A stretch of DNA of 64,000 bases from Anaerolineales bacterium (GCA_020634155.1 JACKCI010000002.1:1-64000), one strand, 5' to 3'; positions 26,118 to 34,925 are shown, numbered from the stretch's first letter. Notes: generated by a model not told the origin, from the sequence alone. Numbers and translations: made by a program.

Positions 26118-27496
26118 ACACCAAACGCTTTTCAATTGAACCCTTTGATCAATATATGCTGGCAGTCATCGCTATCATTGCGGTAGCGATTGCTGCGTTG
26201 GTTTTGTATGGTGACCACGTCGGCGTGACGATTATCAGCGTCACGCCTGAAGCGAGTACCACCGTGAGCATTGATGCTGCTATCCAAATTAACTTTGATC
26301 AACCGATGAATCAGGATAGTGTTAGAGCGCACTTTGTGACCGAACCCAAGGTGGAGGGCGCGTTTCGCTGGACAAGCGGCACACTGACCTTTGTGCCTGA
26401 CCCGCCCCTCAACCCCGGACAACGCTATACCTTTACAATTGAGGCTGGAGCCAAAGCCATCACCGGGCATCGTCTCAAACAAGACTATCAATGGACGTTT
26501 TTCACCCGTGCGCCAGTGGCCTTCTATCTTTCGCCTGCCAATGTGGTTGACCGCAGCCTATGGGCGGTGTCGATGACCAATACTACCCCTGTTGAGATTT
26601 ACGCATCAGCGGACGGCATCCTTGATTTTGAGCCAAGTCCGGATAGCTCAATGATTGCGGTCACGGTCTATGGTGAGGAAGAATTGACGGCTGATGTGTG
26701 GCTCATCAATCCCGACGGCTCCAATCCGCGGCAACTGACGGATTGTGCGCCGGGAGCTTGTGGCCGTCCGGTGTGGTCACCCGATGGGCGATTGATTGCT
26801 TATGAATACCAAGCCCGTACCGAGGTAGGTGCCATCGCTCCCTCGCGCATCTGGTTAGTCGATGTCGAAACAGGCGAAACAGCACCCGTCTATGAAGATA
26901 ATCAGGTGTTGGGCTATTGGGCGACTTGGGGGCCAGAGGGTCGGGTCATCTCCTTTTATGATTCGAATGTGACAGGTATCCGGATTGTTAATTTAGAGAC
27001 CCAAGACGAGATCATTATTGAGACCCAACTGCCCGATGCGTGGTCATTTGCCCGCGATGGGCAGTCGTTGCTCTACTCGGACTTGCGCCAAGAAGACCAG
27101 CGCTATCTCTCGCAATTATGGGTGGCGCGGCTAAGTGGCGATAATGTCGGGCGTGAGACCTTTCTTGATAACCCTCAAGAAGACCAAGAGGCGGCATGGT
27201 CACCCGATGGGCAATGGGTGGCGTTCCGCCGTCGCTTATTGGATGGCTCACAGGGACTTGGCTGGCAATTGGTACTCTATAACCCCACCACAGGCGAATT
27301 GCGCCAAGCCACCAACGACAGTGGCTATACCAGCCGCAATATCCAATGGCATCCCAGTGGTGATTTGATTGTATTCCAGCGCTATAACCTCAACGTCGGT
27401 TACTCAGCCGAGATTTGGGCCTATCAGCTTTCGACCAATCAACTCTACTTGCTGGCAACCGACGCTTTTAATGGCAAATGGCTCCCCTACTATTGA
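26114..27496 (+). CDS. Membrane-anchored protein with Ig-like domain and TolB-type beta-propeller
   Basis: One N-terminal membrane helix (about residues 15-33) is followed by an Ig-like SbsA/Big_5 type domain (NFDQPMNQDSV, FVPDPPLNPGQRYTFTI) and a TolB/WD40-like propeller with repeated WSPDG motifs (PVWSPDGRLIAYE, AAWSPDGQWVAFR, IQWHPSGDLIVFQ). Such proteins sit outside the membrane and bind proteins or ligands. The GTG start overlaps the previous TGA, so it is coupled to the permease pair, although a functional link is not obvious. The last seven bases overlap the convergent FtsX gene. Confidence 0.83.
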   Translation: MNTKRFSIEPFDQYMLAVIAIIAVAIAALVLYGDHVGVTIISVTPEASTTVSIDAAIQINFDQPMNQDSVRAHFVTEPKVEGAFRWTSGTLTFVPDPPLNPGQRYTFTIEAGAKAITGHRLKQDYQWTFFTRAPVAFYLSPANVVDRSLWAVSMTNTTPVEIYASADGILDFEPSPDSSMIAVTVYGEEELTADVWLINPDGSNPRQLTDCAPGACGRPVWSPDGRLIAYEYQARTEVGAIAPSRIWLVDVETGETAPVYEDNQVLGYWATWGPEGRVISFYDSNVTGIRIVNLETQDEIIIETQLPDAWSFARDGQSLLYSDLRQEDQRYLSQLWVARLSGDNVGRETFLDNPQEDQEAAWSPDGQWVAFRRRLLDGSQGLGWQLVLYNPTTGELRQATNDSGYTSRNIQWHPSGDLIVFQRYNLNVGYSAEIWAYQLSTNQLYLLATDAFNGKWLPYY

Positions 27497-30267
27497 TAAC
27501 GTAGAATGTCGGATACGGTCTTACGGGCTGCCGAGAGCGAAGGCCATAGGCTAGAGACAATCGTCAAGCCGAGTACCCCGACAAACCCGATGAGGAGTGT
27601 CACCAGTGGGTATTCGGTTCCCATATCCCCGAAGTTGAAAGACACCATTAGCGCATCATTCAGCACAAAACTGAGTGGGCTACCGACCCCCCATGCAATC
27701 AGGCCGACAATGATACCCTCAACCAAGAATTGCAGGGCTACTGCGATGGAGGTTGCCCCAATGGAACGCATCACACCGATTTCTTTTTGGCGCTCGAAGA
27801 CACTCATTGAAAGGGTCGTCAGCAAACCAATGGCCCCCACCAGCGCAATGAGGAAGGCGGCGGTGTTCATAATCAAGCCCGCTGTGCCGATGAGTTCGCT
27901 AGTTGATTGAGCGCTAAACTCCCAATTGATGTAATTGGCATTAATGCCATTCGCCAGCAGCACCTCGTTGATATCATCAATAATGACATCGACTTCATCC
28001 GCGGTTGCATCGGGATTATCGATCAACACTGCCAGCGCATTCGGCACGGGGTCACCCTCTAAGGAAATACCCTCAAGGGCGGCGAGTTGCTGCCAATTCA
28101 AGGCGATGAACGAATCGGGTTGATTGGGTTGTTGGAACTGAGGTGGTACTGAGAAAACGCCTACTATCTGGAAATCCGCGCTGTTATTGCCAGAGGTAAG
28201 GGTCACCGTATCCCCGACAGTATGCCCAGACTGTTCGGCATAGGCCTCTGTAACGATGATTTGATTTTGGGTGGGGTTAAGGAATTCACCTGCGCTAAAG
28301 GTGAGTACCGAAGCAGCTAGGTTATCAACACCAAGGGCACCAACGGGTTGGTCATCAATGCGAACAAGGGACTGATAGGTGTTGGGGGTTGGGGCATTTT
28401 GCGTCAAATCACCCAATAGGGCCAGCGATTGCCAACGAAACCAGATGGTGTCAAAGGGGTAATTGGTGACGCCGATAATCTCAAAGGACTCGGTCTTGTT
28501 GCCTGCATGAATAATAAGGCTATCGCCCGCCTTCTTATCCAGATTAGCGGCTATGGTGCTAGAAATCACAATTCCCTCACGGTCGGGGTCTTTGCTCCAA
28601 CCCGTACCAGAGGTGAAATTGAAATCCATCAAATTAGGGTTATGGGTGTTGAAGCCTACCGTCAAGATAATGGGAGGGGCCGCACCGACTGCTGTGGGTG
28701 TATAGCCATCTATATCAATCGAGATACGCGCCCCCGGTTCAACTTCCCGCACGCCATCAACAGTCAGTACCAACTGGCGGATGGTGTCAAAATCTTGAGC
28801 GCTGGTTGGGCTAATGGTGATGTCATTGGCGAAAGTGCCATAAATGTTGGCAATGGCCTCCTCAAAGGTTGAGAAGACCGCGTAAATTCCCATAAAGGCA
28901 CCTGCCGCCAAAGAGAGCGTAATCATCGTCAAGGCGAGGCGGCCCTTTTTCTTGAGAACGTTGTTAAAGGCCTGCCGAATGCTAATGGGAATCGGTAGCG
29001 CTTTCACAAGGCGCGAGAGTGGGCCAGTGTTGTAGTTGGTATCAATGCCGAGGTCAGTAATGGCTTCTACGATACTAACCCGTGTCCCTAGCAGCACAGG
29101 CAGAATCGAAGCCATGACAGGCACAATCAAGCCGAGCATAACGCCAATGATAACCGCCAGCCACGAGACCTCAAAAGTGTCGATAAAGGCATTAAATTGA
29201 GGTGCGATATTCTTGGTACTCCAATAGCCAAGAGGTACACCGAGCAAGGTTCCCGGAATGACACCAATGATTCCATAAACTAGAGAGATGCCAGCATACA
29301 TGAAGAAATGGTCTAGCCCCGTAGCACCGAGCGATTTCATAGTGCCGATTTGCCGACGTTGCTCAACAACAGTGGCGTTGACGATGTTGAAGACCAAGGC
29401 CCCTGAAACGACTAACGAGACAATCGACAACATTCGCAGTACATCGCGGAAGGAGTAGAACTGCTGAATGAAAGGCGTATCTTCTGGATCAGTAACAATG
29501 GCGGCCAATGAACGATAGGGAGTTTGCCCCGTCATGACGGCTATATAGTCGGTGTACTCGGCCTGAGCCATGGGGAAATCGGCATAACGGGCTTGGAACA
29601 TCGTAAAGCCCTTGAAGTTGCCTATATATTGTGCATCAGGTAGGGCAGCCACAATGACCGTTTCACCTTGAATGTAATTGGGTGTTCCAGCTTCGAGTGA
29701 ATATTGATAGGGCATCAAGAGGGTGCCGACAATTGTCCATGTTTCCTCATGGGGGGCATCACCAGATAGCACCCGCAAGGTAATGGTGTCACTAAGCTCA
29801 AGGTCGTATTTATCGGCAAGGCGACGGTCAACGGCAATTTCATGCTGACCAACTGTGGGATAGCGACCCTTGTGTAAAATCAGTGGTTCAATTTTGAGTT
29901 CGTCAAGAGGGTCAGAGTAAGAGAAGAGGTTGGCTTTTAGAAAGTCCTCATCCTGTGCATCGACCTTCCATTGAATGGCATAAATGGCTTGGCCTTGCAC
30001 ATGCTCAATATCAGGAATGGCACGCAGCGTTTCTAGTACTGCTTCATTGTCTACGTCGTCACTATTGAGGCTGACATAGGTATAGACCATCGAAAGGGTA
30101 TCAACGTCAATGGTACGTTCAATCTGGCGAATAAAGAGTTCCCCCATCGAGAACATCATTACAACGCCTAGTACCCCGATAAAAATGCTGGTGGAGACGA
30201 GTGCTGTACGTGCTTTGCGTGCGGCGATGTCGCGCAAAATTTTGCGCCCACGAGTGTTAAACGGCAT
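27490..30267 (-). CDS. FtsX-type ABC transporter permease (925 aa, two FtsX modules)
   Basis: The protein has an N-terminal helix, a MacB-like outside domain (about 45-265), three membrane helices, then a second helix and outside domain, and three final helices. Both FtsX modules are visible: RQIGTMKSLGATGLDHFFMYAG in the first and RQKEIGVMRSIGATSIAVALQF in the second. This is the ten-helix layout of large MacB/LolE-like permeases involved in export or lipoprotein release (mechanotransmission). No ATPase gene is adjacent, so the partner must be elsewhere. AATGGAGTAG lies before the ATG. Confidence 0.9.
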   Translation of the reverse strand: MPFNTRGRKILRDIAARKARTALVSTSIFIGVLGVVMMFSMGELFIRQIERTIDVDTLSMVYTYVSLNSDDVDNEAVLETLRAIPDIEHVQGQAIYAIQWKVDAQDEDFLKANLFSYSDPLDELKIEPLILHKGRYPTVGQHEIAVDRRLADKYDLELSDTITLRVLSGDAPHEETWTIVGTLLMPYQYSLEAGTPNYIQGETVIVAALPDAQYIGNFKGFTMFQARYADFPMAQAEYTDYIAVMTGQTPYRSLAAIVTDPEDTPFIQQFYSFRDVLRMLSIVSLVVSGALVFNIVNATVVEQRRQIGTMKSLGATGLDHFFMYAGISLVYGIIGVIPGTLLGVPLGYWSTKNIAPQFNAFIDTFEVSWLAVIIGVMLGLIVPVMASILPVLLGTRVSIVEAITDLGIDTNYNTGPLSRLVKALPIPISIRQAFNNVLKKKGRLALTMITLSLAAGAFMGIYAVFSTFEEAIANIYGTFANDITISPTSAQDFDTIRQLVLTVDGVREVEPGARISIDIDGYTPTAVGAAPPIILTVGFNTHNPNLMDFNFTSGTGWSKDPDREGIVISSTIAANLDKKAGDSLIIHAGNKTESFEIIGVTNYPFDTIWFRWQSLALLGDLTQNAPTPNTYQSLVRIDDQPVGALGVDNLAASVLTFSAGEFLNPTQNQIIVTEAYAEQSGHTVGDTVTLTSGNNSADFQIVGVFSVPPQFQQPNQPDSFIALNWQQLAALEGISLEGDPVPNALAVLIDNPDATADEVDVIIDDINEVLLANGINANYINWEFSAQSTSELIGTAGLIMNTAAFLIALVGAIGLLTTLSMSVFERQKEIGVMRSIGATSIAVALQFLVEGIIVGLIAWGVGSPLSFVLNDALMVSFNFGDMGTEYPLVTLLIGFVGVLGLTIVSSLWPSLSAARKTVSDILRYQ

Positions 30268-30347
30268 CCAAGCTACTCCATTATGCGGTTGAAAGTGTGT
30301 AGAGTTACTTGTGAATTCTAGTACAAATAAATCTTGCTAGTCAACAC

Positions 30348-30376
30348 TTTCCAAGCTGGGGCAGATTGTGTATACT
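30348..30376 (+). promoter_or_regulatory. Candidate tRNA promoter
   Basis: TTTCCA (30348-30353) and TATACT (30371-30376) are spaced 17 bases apart. The tRNA begins 13 bases after the -10. Confidence 0.45.
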
Positions 30377-30388
30377 AAAAATTCTGAT

Positions 30389-30464
30389 GGGCCTATAGCT
30401 CAATGGTTAGAGCAGTCGGCTCATAACCGATTGGTTGGGGGTTCGAATCCCTCTAGGCCCACCA
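30389..30464 (+). tRNA. tRNA with CAU anticodon, probably tRNA-Ile2 (lysidine type)
   Basis: Acceptor GGGCCTA pairs with TAGGCCC, the anticodon loop CTCATAA gives CAT, and CCA is encoded (30462-30464). The anticodon arm CGGCTCATAACCG matches bacterial tRNA-Ile(CAU) better than elongator or initiator tRNA-Met. If so, TilS modifies C34 to lysidine and the tRNA reads AUA. Elongator Met is the alternative. Confidence 0.85.
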
Positions 30465-30469
30465 TCAGC

Positions 30470-30503
30470 ACGGCAAGCCACCTTAAGTGGTCTGCCGTTT
30501 TTT
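30470..30503 (+). terminator. Terminator of the tRNA, overlapping the ABC-F 3' end
   Basis: ACGGCA...TGCCGT (30470-30475/30493-30498) with an inner CCAC/GTGG stem is followed by TTTTTT. The hairpin covers the last codons of the convergent ABC-F gene. Confidence 0.75.
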
Positions 30504-32141
30504 GTTTTTCTGGTCTTCGTAGTCGGTATAGCCCCCCGTATAAGGCATCAGGCTCCCGTTATCCAACTCAATCACTTGGTCAACCACCTGATCGAGAAAG
30601 TAGCGGTCATGGGAGATGACCAAAATCGCCCCATTGAAATCATCCAGTTGTTGTTCGAGAACTTCGACGGAGGCTATATCCAAGTTATTGGTCGGCTCGT
30701 CCAATAGCAACAAGTTGGGTTCTTGCAACATCAAGCAGGCCAATTGCAGGCGACTGCGCTCTCCCCCGCTCATGGTGCCGATGGGCTGACGCACTTGCTC
30801 ATAGCTAAAGATGAACTTGATGAGGAAGGCCACCGCTTGGTCATCACTCATCGGCTTGAGGTCACGCAGTAGCTCAACGGGCGTGCGATGCCACCATGCG
30901 CTGAGGGTCTCATGCTGTTGGGAATAGTAGCCAATGCGCGTACTCGGCCCGATGCGGACTTCGCCCTCAAGCGCTTCCATCTCATTCATAATCAGTCGAA
31001 AGAGTACGGACTTACCCGCGCCATTTGGCCCAACCAAGGCCACGCGCTCCCCATGCCGGAGGGTATAGTTCAAATCAAGAAAGATGAGGTCATCGCCAAA
31101 GCCCATCGTAAGGCCGACCAACTCAATCGCTTTGGTGCTGCCCCGCCAACCGTTAAGTTGCAAATCCATCTGGCGGCGCTCGGTGACTTTTTCGATGATT
31201 TCACCATTGGCCTCCATGCGCTCTAGTAACTTGCGGCGGCTGCGGGCTTGACGGATGTGGCGCTCATCAACCACCATGCTGGCCCATAGCTCAAAGCGGG
31301 CAATGGCGGCCTCGATACGGGCAATCTCTTTTTGCTGGGCAACATAGAGTTGCTGTTGACGCAAGCGGGCCAACTCGCGGGCGGTCTTGTAGGCGCTGTA
31401 GTTGCCCTTGTAGCTGGTCAGGGTGCCATTTTCCAACTCGGCTATCTCGGTGACAACCTCATCCAACAGATAGCGGTCATGCGAAACCAGCACCACCGTG
31501 CCTTGGTAGTTATTCAAAAAACGTTCAAGGTTGCGCTTGGCAGCAATGTCGAGGTGGTTGTCTGGCTCATCCAAAAGCAGGACAGTGGGCTGGGTGGCAG
31601 CTAGGCGGGTCAGGGCCACCAGTTTTTTCTGCCCCCCGCTTAAGGTCTCAGCGGGCAGGTCATAGTCGTCGGGGGTAAAGCCAAGATGGGTCAATATCTC
31701 GCGCACCGTGCTGTTAAACTGTGGGCCACCTGCCGCTTCATAAGCCTCAAGTAACTTCTCCTGCTGGTGCAGGGTACGGGTCAACTTGCCCTCATCGTTA
31801 TATACGGCAGGGTCGCCGAGCTTGTCTTCGATGGCAGCAAGGGCTGTCTCTAGTTCAGCTAGTATTGGTGGCAACTCCAGCGCAATATCAATCAAAGTGC
31901 GGTTGGGTGGAAAGTCAATATCTTGGGGCAGATAGCCAATCTCAACACCCCGCGCTCGGATAATACTGCCTGCGTCCGCCTCTAGTACACCTGCAATCAA
32001 CTTGAGAATACTCGACTTACCTGACCCATTGGGGCCAACTAACCCAATACGGGTCTCGCTGTGGAGCATCCAGCTAAGGTCGGTGAAGATGGGCCTGACC
32101 CCGTAGTTGAGTTTGACATGATCCATGTGTAGCACTTGCAT
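30483..32141 (-). CDS. ABC-F family ATPase
   Basis: Two ABC domains in one chain without membrane helices: Walker A GPNGSGKSS and GPNGAGKSV, signatures LSGGQKK and MSGGERS, Walker B VLLLDEPDNHLD and LLLLDEPTNNLD. The Arg/Gln-rich linker between them (about 245-320) is the P-site tRNA interaction region. ABC-F proteins act on ribosomes, relieving stalled translation or displacing antibiotics. The start at 32141 lies five bases after GGAGG. A leader ORF and terminator lie directly upstream, a layout known from antibiotic-induced ABC-F genes, so a resistance or stress role is possible. The subfamily cannot be fixed by eye. Confidence 0.9.
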   Translation of the reverse strand: MQVLHMDHVKLNYGVRPIFTDLSWMLHSETRIGLVGPNGSGKSSILKLIAGVLEADAGSIIRARGVEIGYLPQDIDFPPNRTLIDIALELPPILAELETALAAIEDKLGDPAVYNDEGKLTRTLHQQEKLLEAYEAAGGPQFNSTVREILTHLGFTPDDYDLPAETLSGGQKKLVALTRLAATQPTVLLLDEPDNHLDIAAKRNLERFLNNYQGTVVLVSHDRYLLDEVVTEIAELENGTLTSYKGNYSAYKTARELARLRQQQLYVAQQKEIARIEAAIARFELWASMVVDERHIRQARSRRKLLERMEANGEIIEKVTERRQMDLQLNGWRGSTKAIELVGLTMGFGDDLIFLDLNYTLRHGERVALVGPNGAGKSVLFRLIMNEMEALEGEVRIGPSTRIGYYSQQHETLSAWWHRTPVELLRDLKPMSDDQAVAFLIKFIFSYEQVRQPIGTMSGGERSRLQLACLMLQEPNLLLLDEPTNNLDIASVEVLEQQLDDFNGAILVISHDRYFLDQVVDQVIELDNGSLMPYTGGYTDYEDQKNKKRQTT

Positions 32142-32171
32142 TTGTTCCTCCATGTAGAGTGATTGTAGAGT

Positions 32172-32217
32172 AAAAACAAAAAACGGCCTCAAACGCGGAG
32201 GGCGCTTGAAGCCGTTT
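32172..32217 (-). terminator. Attenuator terminator in the ABC-F leader
   Basis: On the minus strand AAACGGC plus TTCAAGCGC (32217-32202) pairs with GCGTTTGA plus GGCCGTTT (32197-32181), followed by TTTTTTGTTTTT. It stands 31 bases before the ABC-F start codon, inside the leader, so it should stop most transcripts unless an alternative fold forms. Confidence 0.75.
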
Positions 32218-32250
32218 CGGGATTTCGTGTTAATTAGATATATTACACGA

Positions 32251-32337
32251 TCAGCAGGCGCACTCCTTCAAGGAACACGCCACATTATGACTCATTGATG
32301 CTAAGGTAATCAGGTGAAAGCCCGTCATAAAAATCAT
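32251..32337 (-). CDS. Leader peptide ORF of the ABC-F gene (28 aa)
   Basis: The ATG at 32337 opens 28 codons ending TGA at 32251; a second in-frame ATG lies at 32328. The peptide ends CSLKECAC. There is no Shine-Dalgarno, but an extended -10 element places the transcript start at or next to the first ATG, which suggests leaderless translation. The end of the ORF contains GGCG and CTTGAAG, which can pair with CTTCAAGCGCC in the 5' arm of the downstream terminator. Ribosome stalling in this ORF could therefore decide between antiterminator and terminator. This is inference from layout and pairing. Confidence 0.5.
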   Translation of the reverse strand: MIFMTGFHLITLASMSHNVACSLKECAC

Positions 32338-32344
32338 GTTTGTT

Positions 32345-32371
32345 ATTGTAGCATAAAAATTCCTACAGCAA
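32345..32371 (-). promoter_or_regulatory. Promoter of the ABC-F leader transcript
   Basis: On the minus strand TTGCTG (32371-32366) and the extended -10 TGCTACAAT (32353-32345) are 15 bases apart. The extended -10 can make up for the short spacing. Confidence 0.5.
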
Positions 32372-32383
32372 GCCTCGATTTTG

Positions 32384-32392
32384 TGCTAGAAT
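32384..32392 (+). promoter_or_regulatory. Extended -10 promoter of the T-box transcript
   Basis: TGCTAGAAT matches the extended -10 consensus TGnTATAAT. No clear -35 is seen. The T-box leader begins a few bases downstream. Confidence 0.45.
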
Positions 32393-32395
32393 TAT

Positions 32396-32660
32396 CGTCA
32401 CATGACAGAGGCGATGATGGAAACACCATCAGCCACCTGCAAACGCCAGCGAGCTAGGGAGGGTGTGAGCCTAGTGTCAAGCAGTGGTTGGTGATCCTTC
32501 CGGAGCCATGACCCGAACACGTTTCACGTTAGTAGGCCTCATCGGGGGTTGCCCGTTATCGCAACACACTGAGGTGCCTTGTATATTGTTTATGCAAGGA
32601 ACAAGGGTGGTACCGCGAGACATTTCGACTCTCGTCCCTTGATTTGGGGCGAGAGTTTTT
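32396..32660 (+). promoter_or_regulatory. T-box leader (tRNA-sensing riboswitch)
   Basis: The antiterminator T-box sequence AAGGGTGGTACCGCG lies at 32603-32617. A terminator follows: CTCTCGTCCC (32629-32638) against GGGGCGAGAG (32646-32655) plus five T. Stem I is recognisable: a GAUGA K-turn near 32414, and a distal arm AGCGAGCTAGG...GGTG...CCTAG with AG-bulge and GNUG-like loop. On the 3' side of the proposed specifier loop is ATC (32494-32496), which would mean isoleucine; that assignment is tentative. The leader opens when uncharged tRNA binds. The first gene behind it is a GNAT acetyltransferase, and ileS lies about 3.4 kb downstream on the same strand. Confidence 0.9.
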
Positions 32661-32684
32661 CATTGTGTAGTAAACGAGGATGCG

Positions 32685-33158
32685 ATGTTTGATGTACGTC
32701 CGGCGACCTTCGCCGATGTTGACCCTTTAACCATACTCTGGCAAGCGAATATGGAGGAGCGTGCCAGCTACGACCGTCGTTTTCAACTGGCCGAGAGTGC
32801 CGTTGAGGAATGGCGGGCGGCCTTCCATAACTGGCTGCAACAAGACAATGTGCAGGTTTTGGTGGCTGAAAAGGAGGGCCAACTCATTGGTTATGTGATT
32901 GGCTGGGTGCTGGAACGCCCGCTCTTCCATCTCCAGCAACGCTATGGCTTTATCAGTGATTTAGGCGTTGATGGACATGCCCACCAAGGCGGCGTCGGCA
33001 AGGCGCTGTTTAATGGCATTAAGCCTTGGTTCAGCCAGCAAGAGGTGGGCGTGATTGAGATACAGGTCATGCACCAGCATCCTATCGCCCAAGCCTTCTG
33101 GCGCTCACGGGGGGCTACTGAATATCTCGACCATTTTTGGTATAGCTTGCGAGACTAA
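32685..33158 (+). CDS. GNAT-family N-acetyltransferase
   Basis: The 157-residue product has the GNAT order: VRPATFADVDPLTILW in the first strand-helix, VLVAEKEGQLIGYVIGWV in the middle strands, DLGVDGHAHQGGVGKALF as the acetyl-CoA loop (Q/RxxGxG/A form) and VMHQHPIAQAFWRSRGA at the end. It transfers an acetyl group from acetyl-CoA to an unknown amine. GAGG lies before the ATG. It is the first gene after the T-box, so its expression should follow tRNA charging, and the gene for the next TPR protein starts one base after its stop. Confidence 0.88.
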   Translation: MFDVRPATFADVDPLTILWQANMEERASYDRRFQLAESAVEEWRAAFHNWLQQDNVQVLVAEKEGQLIGYVIGWVLERPLFHLQQRYGFISDLGVDGHAHQGGVGKALFNGIKPWFSQQEVGVIEIQVMHQHPIAQAFWRSRGATEYLDHFWYSLRD

Positions 33159-33159
33159 G

Positions 33160-34161
33160 ATGGTACGACAATTCACCCAATGGCTTGGTAAAGAACGCAC
33201 CCGTTTGCTGGTGGTGTCATTAGTTGTCACGGGGTTCATTAGCTTGGGGCTTTTGGCTGTAGCGGGTACGGCGGCATGGTCAATTACCGCCCAAACTTTG
33301 CTGGCCTTGCTCTTCCTGACCATTGCGATGGTCACGATTGGTACCCGTATGGAAGCTCCGGGGCGGATGCGACTCTTTTTCACTATCGGGCCGTCGCTGG
33401 GGTTAGCGGCGTTGAGTGTACTCATCCCCAGCCTGCTGCCGATTTTGTTGGGGATGGCCTTTGGCTGGCTATTGGCGGCCCAGTTCTTTATCCGTGACCG
33501 GATGCAGATGGAGTACAAAGAAGCCATTAAGCATGTGCGGAAGCAAGAATATGCTGAAGCCATCCAAGCGGTTAACGGCCTTGTAAAGCGCGAGTCCTAT
33601 AACCCAGAACATGTGCGCTTTCGGGGCGAACTTTATCGGCTGGCGGGGAATCTCAATGCGGCGGTGAAAGACTATGAAAAGGCCATTACACTGGCTCCCA
33701 AAGCCCCTGAAGGGTACAGTGGTCTGGCGGAGGTATATTTGCAGCAAGGGGATTTGCAGCAATCCAAGGTCTACACCACCAAGGCCTATGAGTTGGCTCC
33801 AGAGTATTGGGTGGCTCCCTATAATCTGGGCATGATTGAAGATCGGCTTGGCAATAGCGCGGCGGTAATTGAGCATCTTTCAACCGTGATGAGCCAAGGT
33901 CTGCCCGATAGCCGCCACCGCTTATTGACCTATCTATGGTTGGCGCGGGCCTATTATCGTCTTGGTAATGTGGATAAGGCCAAGGATGCACTGGACAAAC
34001 TGCGCCATGAGGACAAAGGCCTCAAAGAGTGGCAGAAGATTGTCGAAGCCCCTGAAGCAGGTATCGTCAAGAAAATGCTTCAGCCTGATGTCGATTTAGC
34101 CGCACGGGTAAGCGCTGAAAAACACGCCGCACCTGCCGCCTTCTTTGGTGAGGGTGCATGA
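33160..34161 (+). CDS. Membrane-anchored TPR protein
   Basis: Residues about 15-110 contain four predicted membrane helices (two pairs), followed by a cytoplasmic or periplasmic TPR solenoid from about 120 to 300: EAIKHVRKQEYAEAIQAVNG, NLNAAVKDYEKAITLAPKAPE, GYSGLAEVYLQQGDLQQSK, YWVAPYNLGMIEDRLGN. TPRs bind other proteins. The ATG is one base behind the GNAT stop and the gene overlaps the next TPR gene by four bases (ATGA), so these genes form one unit. The longer frame from 33055 lies inside the GNAT gene and is rejected. Confidence 0.8.
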   Translation: MVRQFTQWLGKERTRLLVVSLVVTGFISLGLLAVAGTAAWSITAQTLLALLFLTIAMVTIGTRMEAPGRMRLFFTIGPSLGLAALSVLIPSLLPILLGMAFGWLLAAQFFIRDRMQMEYKEAIKHVRKQEYAEAIQAVNGLVKRESYNPEHVRFRGELYRLAGNLNAAVKDYEKAITLAPKAPEGYSGLAEVYLQQGDLQQSKVYTTKAYELAPEYWVAPYNLGMIEDRLGNSAAVIEHLSTVMSQGLPDSRHRLLTYLWLARAYYRLGNVDKAKDALDKLRHEDKGLKEWQKIVEAPEAGIVKKMLQPDVDLAARVSAEKHAAPAAFFGEGA

Positions 34162-34925
34162 CAAGGCGCTTGCGCTGCGCGATGGCGGTCTCGGTGGGCG
34201 GCGGTGGGCTGTTGCTCATCCTGTTACAACAAGGGGTCGCTTATTTTCCGTGGGGTATTGGGGTGATGGTTGTCATTGTTGGGCTACAAATTGCGCTCAT
34301 GATGCAGGGTAAGCGACCTGCTGCCAGTCAAGCCCAGCAATTGTATTTGGCGGGTCAATTTGAAGAAGCTGTACAAGCCCTAGAACAGCAATTGGCGACT
34401 GACCCGCACAATCTCGATGCCCTGACCTTGCTCGGCAACACCTATCGACAGATAGGGCAACTAGAGGCCAGTGAGCAACGACTTAGGGAAGCGGTGGCGT
34501 ATAACCCGACCCATTGGATGGCGCTCTATGGTTTAGGACGAACCTTGATGGTACAAGGAGCCTATCAAGAGGCAGTCACTACGATAGAAACGGCGTTGCA
34601 GCACGGGGGGCGGAAGTCATTACGGGCGGAGCTGGCTTTGGCGCTTTATTATGCCGAAGCGCTCATCGAGGCCAAGCAAGCCGCCAATTTAGCCGCCCGT
34701 CGGTTGAGTGCAGAAGGCTATCGAATATTGATGACCAATTATTTGCTGTATGTGTTCGCTACCCATGAGGCAGAACGGGCACTTGCGAAACAAGTGATGC
34801 AACGCACCGCCGAGGGTTTGGTCTATTGGCAGGCCCAAGCCGAGCGCTTTGCACAAACCCCCTACGGTCAACGGGTAGCTGCTGATGTCATGACCATTCA
34901 ACGGATACTTGAGGAGCAGCAATGA
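34158..34925 (+). CDS. Membrane-anchored TPR protein, second copy
   Basis: Two N-terminal membrane helices (about 8-25 and 30-48) precede TPR units such as QQLYLAGQFEEAVQALEQQL, NLDALTLLGNTYRQIGQLEAS and WMALYGLGRTLMVQGAYQEA. The layout mirrors the preceding gene, with fewer membrane helices. It overlaps both neighbours by ATGA. Probably part of one membrane complex with 33160 and 34922; the function is unknown. Confidence 0.78.
   Translation: MTRRLRCAMAVSVGGGGLLLILLQQGVAYFPWGIGVMVVIVGLQIALMMQGKRPAASQAQQLYLAGQFEEAVQALEQQLATDPHNLDALTLLGNTYRQIGQLEASEQRLREAVAYNPTHWMALYGLGRTLMVQGAYQEAVTTIETALQHGGRKSLRAELALALYYAEALIEAKQAANLAARRLSAEGYRILMTNYLLYVFATHEAERALAKQVMQRTAEGLVYWQAQAERFAQTPYGQRVAADVMTIQRILEEQQ

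Noticed and set aside
27490..27496. Frame error at the overlapping ends of the propeller and FtsX genes
   Set aside because: Both proteins end normally for their families; a seven-base convergent overlap is common.
30368..30619. Plus-strand ORF over the tRNA
   Set aside because: It covers the tRNA and terminator and is antisense to ABC-F; no coding features.
33055..33159. N-terminal extension of the first TPR protein
   Set aside because: It lies wholly inside the GNAT gene; the ATG one base behind the GNAT stop is the natural start.
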